From Rhizobium sophoriradicis (GTDB lineage: Bacteria; Pseudomonadota; Alphaproteobacteria; Rhizobiales; Rhizobiaceae): DNA of 64,000 nt. The translations under genes and the position numbers were made by a program. The notes under the pieces were generated by a model. The model ran no database searches. It was not told the DNA's origin and worked only from the letters and a program-made list of their open reading frames with translations. Position 1 is the stretch's first letter; each line of letters starts with the position of its first letter. The DNA is taken from NCBI RefSeq assembly GCF_003939025.1, contig NZ_RQIH01000002.1, forward strand, positions 310,001 to 374,000, read 5' to 3'. This document shows positions 28,685 through 38,300 of the stretch, piece after piece.

Positions 28685-30094
28685 TCAGGCTGAGTAATAC
28701 ATGTCGTATTCGACCGGGTGCGGCGTCATTTCGAAACGCATCACCTCTGCCATCTTCAGTTCGATGAAGGCATCGATCTGATCATCGTCGAAGACACCGC
28801 CGGCCGTCAGGAACTTGCGGTCCTTGTCGAGGCTTTCGAGCGCTTCGCGCAACGAGCCGCAGACGGTCGGGATCTTCTTCAATTCCTTCGGCGGCAGGTC
28901 GTAAAGATCCTTGTCCATGGCCTTGCCGGGGTGGATCTTGTTCTTGATACCGTCGAGGCCGGCCATCAGCATGGCGGCGAAGGCGAGGTAGGGGTTGGCG
29001 GTCGGATCCGGGAAGCGGACTTCGACACGCTTGGCCTTGGGATTGGAGCCGAACGGAATGCGGCAGGAGGCCGAGCGGTTGCGGGCCGAATAGGCGAGCA
29101 GTACCGGCGCTTCATAACCCGGCACCAGACGCTTGTAGGAGTTCGTCGACGGATTGGTAAAGGCGTTGATCGCCTTTGCATGCTTGATGATGCCGCCGAT
29201 ATAGTAGAGGCAGCTCTCGGAGAGACCGGCATATTCGTCGCCGGCGAAGGTCGGCTTACCGCCCTTCCAGATGGACTGGTGGACGTGCATGCCGGATCCG
29301 TTGTCGCCGAAGATCGGCTTCGGCATGAAGGTCGCCGTCTTGCCGTAGGCATTGGCCACCTGATGCACGACGTATTTGTAGATTTGCATCTTGTCGGCGT
29401 TGCGCACCAGCGTATCGAACTTGATGCCGAGTTCGTGTTGGGCGGCTGCGACTTCATGGTGATGCTTTTCGACGACGACGCCCATTTCGGAGAGAACCGT
29501 AAGCATTTCCGAACGCATATCCTGGGCGCTGTCGACCGGCGGAACCGGGAAATAGCCGCCCTTGACGCGGGGACGATGGCCAAGGTTGCCGGTTTCGTAA
29601 TCGGTGTCGTCGTTCGACGGCAGTTCGGTCGAATCCAGCTTGAAGCCGGTATTGTAGGGATCGGCCTTGTACTTGACGTCGTCGAAAACGAAGAATTCGG
29701 CTTCCGGGCCGACGAAGATTGTGTCGCCGATGCCGGAGGCCTTGAGATAGGCTTCGGCCTTCTTGGCGGTGCCGCGCGGATCGCGATTATACGCCTCGCC
29801 GGAGACCGGATCGAGGATGTCGCAGACGATGACCATGGTCGACTGGGCGAAGAATGGGTCCATATGCACCGTTTCGGTATCGGGCATCAGCACCATGTCG
29901 GACTCGTTGATGGCCTTCCAGCCACCGATCGAGGAGCCGTCGAACATCACGCCGTCGGCGAACATGTCTTCGTCGACGACGGCAACGTCCATCGTCACGT
30001 GCTGCAACTTGCCCTTCGGATCGGTGAAACGCAGATCGACGAACTTCACGTCGTTTTCCTGGATCTGCTTCAGAATTTCGCTTGCGGTCGCCAT
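28685..30094 (-). CDS. glnA: Glutamine synthetase type I
   Basis: A 469-residue dodecameric enzyme forming glutamine from glutamate, ammonia and ATP, the main ammonia-assimilating enzyme. Motifs include the substrate-binding DGSSIGGW, the ATP region [16 protein letters not shown], the glutamate segment NRSASCRIP and the adenylylation tyrosine at residue 398 in DLYDLPPKE, so activity should be controlled by GlnE. Start at ATG 30094 behind GGAGGAAGG. It follows glnB (78 bp gap) and is probably read from the glnB sigma-54 promoter as well as its own. Confidence 0.97.
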   Translation of the reverse strand: MATASEILKQIQENDVKFVDLRFTDPKGKLQHVTMDVAVVDEDMFADGVMFDGSSIGGWKAINESDMVLMPDTETVHMDPFFAQSTMVIVCDILDPVSGEAYNRDPRGTAKKAEAYLKASGIGDTIFVGPEAEFFVFDDVKYKADPYNTGFKLDSTELPSNDDTDYETGNLGHRPRVKGGYFPVPPVDSAQDMRSEMLTVLSEMGVVVEKHHHEVAAAQHELGIKFDTLVRNADKMQIYKYVVHQVANAYGKTATFMPKPIFGDNGSGMHVHQSIWKGGKPTFAGDEYAGLSESCLYYIGGIIKHAKAINAFTNPSTNSYKRLVPGYEAPVLLAYSARNRSASCRIPFGSNPKAKRVEVRFPDPTANPYLAFAAMLMAGLDGIKNKIHPGKAMDKDLYDLPPKELKKIPTVCGSLREALESLDKDRKFLTAGGVFDDDQIDAFIELKMAEVMRFEMTPHPVEYDMYYSA

Positions 30095-30172
30095 TAAATA
30101 CCTTCCTCCAATTTGCAATGACAATAGGTGGGCGCGGTGACGGTATCGGACTTTGCGCGGTAGGCAAAGTGG

Positions 30173-30854
<682 letters not shown>

Positions 30855-32327
30855 ATGAGCAAACATCTCTCCGACCTTCTCCTTACGCCAGCCGAAATGG
30901 CAGCCGTCGATGCGGCTGCCGCCGCGTCGGGCATCGACTCCTTCGGTCTGATGGAACGAGCGGGGGCTGCGGTCGCCGCTGCCGCGCTGAGGCTTTACCC
31001 GGCTGCTCTGCGTTTCGTCGTGCTCTGCGGCCCGGGCAACAATGGCGGCGACGCCTATGTCGCGGCAAGGCATCTGCAGGAAGGCGGAGCGACAGTGGCG
31101 CTTTTCCATCTCGGCGATCCCTCCGGGCTGAAAGGCTACGCCGCCCGCGCTCGGGCCGGCTGTGCGCTTCAGGGTCAGGGGCTCGAGCTCTACCGGCCCG
31201 AAAGCGGCGATGTCGTCGTCGACGGCCTGTTCGGCGCGGGGCTCGCACGCGCGGTGCCGGCCGCTGTCCGCACGGTGGTCGAGCAGGTCGCCGAGGCCGA
31301 CATCCCCGTGCTTGCCATCGACCTGCCCTCCGGCCTCGACGGCCGCACGGGTAAGGTGCTGGGCGCAGCCTTCGGCGCTCGCAACACCATCACTTTCATG
31401 ACACGCAAGCCCGGCCATCTCTTGATGCCGGGCAGGGAGCTTTGCGGCGAGCTGGCGGTCTTCGATATCGGCATTCCCGCCCGCATCATCAGGGCCGAGG
31501 CAGGCGGTCTGATTGCCGAGAACAAGCCGGATGCCTGGAAGGCCGCGCTGCCGCCCGAGCAGCTGGAGACCCACAAATACAAGCGCGGCCATCTGGTCGT
31601 CTTTTCGGGCGACGCCGACAAGACGGGTGCCGCGCGCATGTCGGCGGCCTCCGGCCTGAGGGCTGGCGCCGGCCTGGTGACCATCGCAGCGCCCCATGCG
31701 GCAATGGCCGCCAATGCCGCCCATCTCACAGCCGTCATGCTGCATGCGATCGACGGCGAGGCCGAACTCGAAGACTGGCTGTCCGACTCCCGGCTGCAGA
31801 CTTTCGTCCTCGGCCCCGGTTTCGGCATCGGCGCCAGGGCGCGCGCCTATGTCACTGCCCTTGCCGATCGCCGGCTGGTTCTCGACGCCGACGGCATCTC
31901 CTCGTTCAAGGACGATCCGCAACAGCTCTTCGATCTGTTCCAAGGCGAGCCGCGCCTGGTGCTGACGCCGCACGAGGGCGAATTTTCGCGGCTATTTCCT
32001 GAGATCGGCGGCGACGATGCGCTGGGCAAGGTCGACAAGGCGCTCGCCGCCGCCCGCCGCGCCAATGCCGCGATCGTCTATAAGGGCGCCGACACCGTCA
32101 TCGCCTCACCGGACGGCCGCGCGCTGATCAATACCAATGCGCCGGCCTGGCTTGCGACCGCCGGTTCAGGCGATGTGCTCGCCGGCATCATCGGAGGACT
32201 GCTTGCGCAGGGCCTGCCGGCCTTCGAGGCGGCAGCCGCCGGCGTCTGGCTGCATGGAGAGGCAGGCCGCCGCGCCGGCAAAGGTCTGACAGCGGAAGAT
32301 CTCGCAACGGCGGTACTGCCGTTGTAA
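30855..32327 (+). CDS. nnr: Bifunctional NAD(P)HX epimerase / ADP-dependent dehydratase
   Basis: A 490-residue metabolite-repair enzyme that restores NADH and NADPH from their hydrates. The N-terminal epimerase (YjeF_N) domain has CGPGNNGGDAYVAARHL near residue 57 and AIDLPSGLDGRTG; the C-terminal ribokinase-like dehydratase domain has LDADGISSF, LTPHEGEFSRLFP and the anion-hole motif TAGSGDVLAGIIGGLLAQG. ATG 30855 was chosen; TTG 30843 in frame is an alternative, as neither has a strong ribosome site. The stop is only 6 bp from that of the convergent DUF72 gene. Confidence 0.92.
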   Translation: MSKHLSDLLLTPAEMAAVDAAAAASGIDSFGLMERAGAAVAAAALRLYPAALRFVVLCGPGNNGGDAYVAARHLQEGGATVALFHLGDPSGLKGYAARARAGCALQGQGLELYRPESGDVVVDGLFGAGLARAVPAAVRTVVEQVAEADIPVLAIDLPSGLDGRTGKVLGAAFGARNTITFMTRKPGHLLMPGRELCGELAVFDIGIPARIIRAEAGGLIAENKPDAWKAALPPEQLETHKYKRGHLVVFSGDADKTGAARMSAASGLRAGAGLVTIAAPHAAMAANAAHLTAVMLHAIDGEAELEDWLSDSRLQTFVLGPGFGIGARARAYVTALADRRLVLDADGISSFKDDPQQLFDLFQGEPRLVLTPHEGEFSRLFPEIGGDDALGKVDKALAAARRANAAIVYKGADTVIASPDGRALINTNAPAWLATAGSGDVLAGIIGGLLAQGLPAFEAAAAGVWLHGEAGRRAGKGLTAEDLATAVLPL

Positions 32328-32333
32328 CTCGAT

Positions 32334-33140
32334 TTATTTCGTCAGCAATTTCTGCAGGGCGATCGCCCCATGCGGTGCGTTCACCTTGCCCTCATGGATC
32401 ATGAAGGCGAAGACGTCGCGCGGCTCGACCTTGATCTTGCGGTCTTTATCGATCAGCGGTAGGTCGTCAGGAACCTTGCCTTCCGCCCAGGTCTCGAGCC
32501 GGTCCGCCCAGGCCTTCAGGTCCTTGTCGGGATAGCAGGTCGCAATATCGTCCGATCCCTTCTGCAGCCTGGCATAGATGAAAGCGGCCGTGACGTCGGC
32601 AATCATCGGATATTCGAAATGTTCGGCGCAAACCGGCGCCACGCCGTATTTGGCAAGCAGGGCGACGAATTCCGGCACCTTGAAGGAATCGTGCCGGACC
32701 TCGACAACGTGGCGAAGCGCCAGCCCGTCCTGTTTTGCCGGCAGCAGCTTCAGGAAGGCTTCGAAGTCTTCCGGATCGAACTTCTTCGTCGGCGCGAACT
32801 GCCAGAGCAGCGGCCCGAGATGGTCGCCGAGTTCACTGATCCCGGATGTCAGAAAGCGCTCCATCGATTCCCCAGCCTCAGCGAGCACCCGCCGATTGGT
32901 GACGAACCGCGTCGCCTTCAGCGAAAAGATGAAGCCGTCGGGCACATCGGCCGCCCATTTCGCAAAGACCGCCGGCTTCTGAGTGCTGTAATAGGTGCCA
33001 TTGACCTCGATGACCTTCAGCTGGCGGCTGGCATAATGCAGCTCGTCCTTCTGTTTGAGATCATCGGGAAAGAAATGCCCGCGCCAGGGCTCGAAGGTCC
33101 AGCCGCCGATGCCAGTGCGGATAGTGCCGGATTTCGTCAT
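32334..33140 (-). CDS. DUF72 (YecE-like) protein
   Basis: A 268-residue TIM-barrel-type protein of the DUF72 family: GIGGWTFEPWRGHFFP at the N-terminus, EVNGTYYSTQKP, FSLKATRFVTN and VEVRHDSF. The biochemical function of the family is not established. Translation starts at ATG 33140 after GGGGAGGA. The GNAT gene and uvrA lie upstream on the same strand (25 bp gap to the GNAT gene), so the three may be cotranscribed. Confidence 0.85.
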   Translation of the reverse strand: MTKSGTIRTGIGGWTFEPWRGHFFPDDLKQKDELHYASRQLKVIEVNGTYYSTQKPAVFAKWAADVPDGFIFSLKATRFVTNRRVLAEAGESMERFLTSGISELGDHLGPLLWQFAPTKKFDPEDFEAFLKLLPAKQDGLALRHVVEVRHDSFKVPEFVALLAKYGVAPVCAEHFEYPMIADVTAAFIYARLQKGSDDIATCYPDKDLKAWADRLETWAEGKVPDDLPLIDKDRKIKVEPRDVFAFMIHEGKVNAPHGAIALQKLLTK

Positions 33141-33164
33141 GTCGTCCTCCCCTTTGGCAGCCGC

Positions 33165-33626
33165 TCAGGCCGCAACAATCTCTTTCGCCATGTCGACGAG
33201 CGTCCATCCTGGCCGATAAGGCTTTTGCCGGCGACCCGTTTCCTGAAATCCGAAGGCGCGATAGAGCGCGACGTTCCGCTCCATCCGCGCATTCGTATAG
33301 AGCCGGATCTGCGGCGTGGCCCATTCCCGCGCCTTGCCTTTCAGCCAGCGCAGCATCGCAAGCCCGTGCCCGGCGCCCTGAAAGGCCGGCGAGACCCCGA
33401 TGCTGAACAGCATGAGGTGGTCGGGATGCTGCTCGACGAAGACGAGGCCGACCGTTTCATCGCCGATCTCGCGCAGCCAGACCTCGCCGCGTTCGATGCG
33501 CGGCACGTAATCTTCTGTCGCTGGCACCGGTGGAACGCCGAAAAGTTCGGTATGGGGCAGATAGGCGGCTGCCGTCAGCGTCGTGATCGTTTGGAGATCG
33601 TCGCGCGACGCCAGCCTCATCGTCAT
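33165..33626 (-). CDS. GNAT family N-acetyltransferase
   Basis: A 153-residue acetyltransferase with the acetyl-CoA binding pattern [24 protein letters not shown] (motif A; a Q-x-x-G-x-G/A variant, here QGAGHG) and the C-terminal [16 protein letters not shown]. The acceptor is unknown. Its start overlaps the uvrA stop by 4 bp, so it is translated from the uvrA transcript and may be induced with it during the SOS response. Confidence 0.85.
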   Translation of the reverse strand: MTMRLASRDDLQTITTLTAAAYLPHTELFGVPPVPATEDYVPRIERGEVWLREIGDETVGLVFVEQHPDHLMLFSIGVSPAFQGAGHGLAMLRWLKGKAREWATPQIRLYTNARMERNVALYRAFGFQETGRRQKPYRPGWTLVDMAKEIVAA

Positions 33627-36544
33627 TCCGCCGCCGCCGCCCTCTTCGCCGGGCGCCGCTCCAGCAATTCCTTGAGGAACTGTCCGGTATAGGAATGCTT
33701 CTCCTTGACGATTGCCTCGGGCGTGCCGGCTGCGACGATCTCGCCGCCGCCATCGCCGCCCTCGGGACCGAAATCGAGCACCCAGTCGGCCGTCTTGATG
33801 ACTTCGAGATTGTGCTCGATCACTACAACTGAATTGCCCTGGTTGACCAGTTCGTGCAGCATTTCGAGCAGTTTGGCGACGTCGTGGAAATGCAGGCCGG
33901 TCGTCGGTTCGTCGAGAATATAAAGCGTGCGTCCGGTCGAGCGCTTCGACAGTTCCTTGGCGAGCTTGACGCGCTGCGCCTCGCCGCCGGAAAGCGTGTT
34001 GGCCTGCTGGCCGACCTTGATGTAACCGAGGCCGACATCCTTCAGCGATTGCAGCTTGTCGCGTACGGCGGGCACCGCCGCGAAGAAATCGACGCCTTCC
34101 TCCACCGTCATGTCGAGCACGTCTGCGATAGACCTCTGCTTGAAGGTGACGTCGAGCGTCTCTCTGTTATAGCGCTTGCCATGGCAGACATCGCAGGTGA
34201 CGTAGACGTCGGGCAGGAAGTGCATTTCGATCTTGATGACGCCGTCGCCCTGGCAGGCCTCGCAGCGTCCGCCCTTGACGTTGAAGGAGAAGCGGCCCGG
34301 CTGATAACCGCGCGCCTTGGCTTCCGGCAAGCCGGCGAACCAGTCGCGGATCGGCGTGAAGGCGCCGGTATAGGTCGCCGGGTTCGAGCGCGGCGTGCGG
34401 CCGATCGGCGACTGGTCGATGTCGATCACTTTGTCGATATGCTCGAAACCGTCGATCCGGTCGTGGTCGGCAGGGATTTCGCGCGCACCCATGACGCGGC
34501 GCGCCGCCGATTTATACAGCGTCTCGATCAGGAAGGTGGACTTGCCGCCGCCGGAAACGCCGGTCACCGCCGTAAAGACGCCGAGCGGGATCGAGGCCGT
34601 GACATTCTTCAGATTGTTGCCGCGCGCGCCGACGACCTTGATCTCGCGACCCTTCTTCGGCTTGCGGCGCTGGTCGGGAACCGGCACGCCGAGTTCGCCA
34701 GAGAGATATTTGCCAGTCAGCGACTTCGGATTATCCATGATATCCTGCGGCGTGCCATGGGCGATGACCTGGCCGCCATGGATACCGGCCGCCGGGCCGA
34801 TGTCGACGACGTCGTCGGCCGTCAGGATCGCATCCTCGTCATGCTCGACGACGATGACCGTGTTGCCGATATCGCGCAGGTGCTTCAGCGTGTCGAGCAG
34901 CCGGGCATTGTCGCGCTGATGCAGGCCGATCGACGGCTCATCGAGCACGTAGAGCACGCCCGTCAGCCCCGAGCCGATCTGCGAGGCAAGCCGGATGCGC
35001 TGGCTCTCGCCGCCCGACAGCGTGCCGGAATTGCGCGACAGGCTGAGATATTCCAGACCGACATCGTTCAAAAAGCGCAGCCGGTCGCGGATCTCCTTGA
35101 GGATGCGCACGGCGATCTCGTTCTGCTTGGCGTTGAAGCTGGCTGGCAGCGTCTCGAACCAGTCGCGCGCGACACGGATCGACATCTCAGTGACTTCGCC
35201 GATATGCAGCCTGTTGATCTTCACAGCCAGCGCTTCGGGTTTCAGGCGATAGCCGTTGCAGGCCGGGCAGGGGGCTGCCGACATGAAGCGCTCGATATCC
35301 TCGCGCGCCCAGGCGGAATCGGTTTCTTTCCAGCGGCGCTCGAGATTGGTGATGATGCCTTCGAAATTCTTGTGGGTGGTAAAGGAGCGCGCGCCGTCGG
35401 CGTAGTGGAACTCGATCTTGTCGTCGGTGCCGTTGAGGATGACGTCCTTGGCCTCTGCGGAAAGATCGTTCCAGCGGGTGCCGAGCTTGAAGCCGTAATG
35501 TTTTCCGAGCGCTTCCAGCGTCTGATTATAATAAGGCGACGTCGACTTCGCCCAGGGCGCGATCGCCCCGTCGCGCAGCGTCCGCTCCGGCTCGGGTACG
35601 ATCAGATCGGGGTCGATCTTCTGCTGAGCGCCGAGGCCGTCGCAGGTCGGGCAGGCGCCGAAGGGATTGTTGAACGAAAAGAGCCGAGGTTCGATTTCCG
35701 GAATGGTGAAGCCGGAGACCGGGCAGGCGAATTTTTCGGAAAACAGCACGCGCTCATGCGTCTCGTTCAGCGACTTGTTGGCCGATCCGCCAGCCGAGGT
35801 CTCTTCCGGCGGCAGCGGCTTGTCGGCGAATTCGGCGACCGCCAGCCCGTCGGCGAGCTTCAGGCACGTCTCCAGGCTGTCGGCCAGCCGCGCCGAAACA
35901 TCGGAGCGCACGACGATGCGGTCGACCACCACGTCGATGTCGTGCTTGTATTTCTTGTCGAGAACAGGCGCCTCGGCGATTTCGTAGAACTGGCCGTCCA
36001 CCTTGACGCGCTGGAAGCCCTTCTTCATCAGCTCCGCCAGTTCCTTCTTGTATTCGCCCTTGCGCCCGCGCACCAGCGGCGCGAGAATATAAAGACGGGT
36101 GCCTTCGCCGAAAGCGAGGATGCGGTCGACCATCTGGCTGACGGTCTGGCTCTCGATCGGCAGGCCGGTCGCCGGCGAATAGGGAACGCCGACGCGGGCA
36201 AAGAGCAGGCGCATATAGTCGTAGATCTCGGTGACGGTGCCGACGGTCGAGCGCGGGTTTCGCGAGGTGGTCTTCTGCTCGATCGAAATGGCCGGCGACA
36301 GCCCGTCGATCTGGTCGACATCGGGCTTCTGCATCATTTCGAGGAACTGCCGGGCATAGGCCGACAGGCTTTCGACATAGCGCCGCTGGCCCTCGGCATA
36401 GATCGTGTCGAAGGCGAGCGAGGATTTGCCCGAGCCAGAAAGACCGGTCATGACGATCAGCTTGTTGCGCGGCAGATCGAGATCGATGCTCTTCAGATTG
36501 TGCTCGCGCGCGCCGCGGATGGAGATCGTCTTCAGTTCGCTCAT
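33623..36544 (-). CDS. uvrA: Excinuclease ABC subunit A
   Basis: A 973-residue damage-sensing ATPase of nucleotide excision repair. It has two ABC modules: Walker [11 protein letters not shown] (residues 34-43) and [10 protein letters not shown] in the second half, with signatures [12 protein letters not shown] and [11 protein letters not shown]. The C-terminal zinc finger (CEACQGDG ... CDVCHGKR) is complete. The first zinc finger has CPVS at 274-277 and CPTC at 298-301, so its second cysteine is a serine. An SOS box lies 125 bp upstream of the start. Confidence 0.97.
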   Translation of the reverse strand: MSELKTISIRGAREHNLKSIDLDLPRNKLIVMTGLSGSGKSSLAFDTIYAEGQRRYVESLSAYARQFLEMMQKPDVDQIDGLSPAISIEQKTTSRNPRSTVGTVTEIYDYMRLLFARVGVPYSPATGLPIESQTVSQMVDRILAFGEGTRLYILAPLVRGRKGEYKKELAELMKKGFQRVKVDGQFYEIAEAPVLDKKYKHDIDVVVDRIVVRSDVSARLADSLETCLKLADGLAVAEFADKPLPPEETSAGGSANKSLNETHERVLFSEKFACPVSGFTIPEIEPRLFSFNNPFGACPTCDGLGAQQKIDPDLIVPEPERTLRDGAIAPWAKSTSPYYNQTLEALGKHYGFKLGTRWNDLSAEAKDVILNGTDDKIEFHYADGARSFTTHKNFEGIITNLERRWKETDSAWAREDIERFMSAAPCPACNGYRLKPEALAVKINRLHIGEVTEMSIRVARDWFETLPASFNAKQNEIAVRILKEIRDRLRFLNDVGLEYLSLSRNSGTLSGGESQRIRLASQIGSGLTGVLYVLDEPSIGLHQRDNARLLDTLKHLRDIGNTVIVVEHDEDAILTADDVVDIGPAAGIHGGQVIAHGTPQDIMDNPKSLTGKYLSGELGVPVPDQRRKPKKGREIKVVGARGNNLKNVTASIPLGVFTAVTGVSGGGKSTFLIETLYKSAARRVMGAREIPADHDRIDGFEHIDKVIDIDQSPIGRTPRSNPATYTGAFTPIRDWFAGLPEAKARGYQPGRFSFNVKGGRCEACQGDGVIKIEMHFLPDVYVTCDVCHGKRYNRETLDVTFKQRSIADVLDMTVEEGVDFFAAVPAVRDKLQSLKDVGLGYIKVGQQANTLSGGEAQRVKLAKELSKRSTGRTLYILDEPTTGLHFHDVAKLLEMLHELVNQGNSVVVIEHNLEVIKTADWVLDFGPEGGDGGGEIVAAGTPEAIVKEKHSYTGQFLKELLERRPAKRAAAAE

Positions 36545-36643
36545 CGTCTCTGCTTTGGTTTTCTGGATAACAGCCCTTATTTAGTGATGCCGGCGGGCGA
36601 GTCGAGGCTGAATATCCGGGAAGGTTCAAGGTTTTCGATTCTG

Positions 36644-36672
36644 TTGACAGGATGATACGGATAAACTAGAAC
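36644..36672 (+). promoter_or_regulatory. Predicted sigma-70 promoter of ssb
   Basis: TTGACA (36644-36649) and TAGAAC (36667-36672) are separated by the ideal 17 bases. The -10 element overlaps the SOS box, which would let LexA block it. The leader to the ssb start would be about 150 bases. Confidence 0.6.
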
Positions 36673-36683
36673 AAATAAAGAAC
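36669..36683. promoter_or_regulatory. LexA (SOS) box between uvrA and ssb
   Basis: GAACAAATAAAGAAC is a perfect GAAC-N7-GAAC direct repeat, the reverse complement of GTTC-N7-GTTC, the alphaproteobacterial LexA operator. It sits in the uvrA-ssb divergent region, where LexA control is expected. Confidence 0.85.
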
Positions 36684-36827
36684 AAATTTCCTGATGAATG
36701 CATGCGGCTTTCTGATGGATAAACATGTGGATTAGATGCCGCCCATGCGCATCGGCGGTCCGTGATGGTTTAAGGTGCGCCGATCGATTGAAACGCCGCC
36801 GGGCAGGGCGGCAGGCAGGGTGAGAAG

Positions 36828-37331
36828 ATGGCTGGTAGCGTGAACAAGGTAATTCTGGTTGGAAACGTGGGTGCAGACCCCGAAATCCGCCGCACTCAGG
36901 ACGGCCGGCCGATCGCCAATCTTCGTATCGCGACCTCGGAGACCTGGCGTGATCGCAATTCCGGCGAACGCCGCGAAAAGACCGAATGGCATACTGTCGT
37001 CGTCTTCAACGAAGGCCTCTGCAAGGTGGTCGAGCAATATGTGAAGAAGGGCGCCAAGCTTTATATCGAAGGCCAGCTGCAGACCCGCAAATGGCAGGAC
37101 CAGCAGGGCCAGGACCGTTATTCGACGGAAGTGGTGCTGCAGGGCTTCAGCTCGACGCTGACCATGCTCGACGGCCGCGGCGACGCGAGCTCCGGTTTCG
37201 GCGGCAGCCGCGGCGGCAGCAGCAATAATGATTACGGCGACGATTACGGCGCCCCGGCTTCGTCCCCATCGTCGAACCGCGGTGGTGGCGGCAACTTCTC
37301 GCGCGATCTCGACGACGACATCCCGTTCTGA
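36828..37331 (+). CDS. ssb: Single-stranded DNA-binding protein
   Basis: A 167-residue SSB with an N-terminal OB-fold ([50 protein letters not shown]), a Gly/Ser/Asn-rich linker and the acidic tip DLDDDIPF that recruits repair partners. Divergent from uvrA with a shared SOS box, and followed by a strong terminator. Confidence 0.97.
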   Translation: MAGSVNKVILVGNVGADPEIRRTQDGRPIANLRIATSETWRDRNSGERREKTEWHTVVVFNEGLCKVVEQYVKKGAKLYIEGQLQTRKWQDQQGQDRYSTEVVLQGFSSTLTMLDGRGDASSGFGGSRGGSSNNDYGDDYGAPASSPSSNRGGGGNFSRDLDDDIPF

Positions 37332-37363
37332 TCGGCGCCTATCCCGGCTTGAAGAAGATCCGA

Positions 37364-37398
37364 GAGCATGATGCCTTTGACGGCGTCATGCTCTTTTT
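37364..37398 (+). terminator. Rho-independent terminator of ssb
   Basis: A 12-bp stem with one wobble pair, GAGCATGATGCC / GGCGTCATGCTC, loop TTTGAC, then TTTTT. It lies 32 bp after the ssb stop and just before the end of the convergent marC-family gene. Confidence 0.9.
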
Positions 37399-37415
37399 GT
37401 TTGCTCTCGCGCTGT

Positions 37416-38063
37416 TCAGTGCGGCGTCGCGCTGATCAGATTAAGCGCTGCCTTCGCGCCGTCGACGACGAACTGTACTGCAAGGGCGGCAAGGATGACG
37501 CCGAGGAGCCGTGTCAGGATCGCCCGCCCGGTGACGCCGAGGAAACGGTCGAGCCTGTCGGCAATCAGCAGCATGAGCAGTGTCAGCAGTAGGTTGGCGG
37601 CGATGACGGCGATCAGCTGGGCCTTTTCCACCGAGGTCGGCAGCGTGCCGGCCAATAGGATTGTCGCCGAGATCGCACCCGGGCCGGCGATCAGCGGCAA
37701 GGCGAGGGGGAAGACGGCGATATTCTCGATATGGTCCTTGGTGACAGCTGCCTCGCTGGCTTTCTCCTTCCGCTCCTGGCGCCGCTCGAACACCATTTCG
37801 AAGGCGATCCAGAAGAGCAGCAGCCCGCCGGCGATGCGGAAGGCGCCGATCGAAATACCGAGCACGCCGAGAACGCTTGAGCCGAACAGGGCGAAGACGG
37901 CGAGGATGATGAAGGCGATCGTTGAGCCGCGTAGCGCTACCTGGGTTCGCTGGCTCCGACTCATGCCGGTCGTCAGTCCCAGGAAGATCGGGGCGAGCCC
38001 GGGCGGATCGATGGTGACGAGAAGCGTCGTGAAGGCGTTGATCAACTGGTCGGCGCTTGCCAT
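37416..38063 (-). CDS. MarC family inner-membrane protein
   Basis: A 215-residue protein with six hydrophobic segments and the MarC signatures LLVTIDPPGLAPIFLGL near the start and PLALPLIAGPGAISATILL near residue 115. The family was once linked to multiple antibiotic resistance, but that role was not upheld; function is unknown. Start at ATG 38063 behind CGGAGAG; the frame is open upstream to 38177 without family similarity. Confidence 0.85.
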   Translation of the reverse strand: MASADQLINAFTTLLVTIDPPGLAPIFLGLTTGMSRSQRTQVALRGSTIAFIILAVFALFGSSVLGVLGISIGAFRIAGGLLLFWIAFEMVFERRQERKEKASEAAVTKDHIENIAVFPLALPLIAGPGAISATILLAGTLPTSVEKAQLIAVIAANLLLTLLMLLIADRLDRFLGVTGRAILTRLLGVILAALAVQFVVDGAKAALNLISATPH

Positions 38064-38210
38064 CGTCTCTCCGAAAGCCCATATGGGTGCGTGATTTTCT
38101 GCGATTGTGAAGCGGGGATTTGGATTTGGCAAATATGCCGCGGGCGGCCGCTGCGGATTTGTCCGGTCCGGCCGCACAAGTCCCGTGCTTTACCCTTTTT
38201 CGGCCGCAAA

Positions 38211-38265
38211 AGCCTGTTCAAAACGCGCTCGGAAATTGGCGCGGCAACAGGCTTTCCGCTATAAA
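38211..38265 (+). promoter_or_regulatory. Candidate gyrA promoter with flanking inverted repeat
   Basis: TTGGCG (38236-38241) and TATAAA (38260-38265) are 18 bases apart, 36 bp before the gyrA start. Perfect 8-bp arms AGCCTGTT (38211-38218) and AACAGGCT (38246-38253) bracket the -35 element, with a nested CGCG/CGCG pair. The repeat could be a regulator site or a supercoiling-sensitive cruciform. Confidence 0.4.
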
Positions 38266-38300
38266 TCTTCAAGTGATTCTAGAAGAGATCGTGATCTGTT

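Noticed and set aside
33854..36655. 933-codon open frame on the plus strand opposite uvrA
   Set aside because: Fully antisense to uvrA, with Arg/Gln/Val-rich composition typical of shadow frames; no motif seen.
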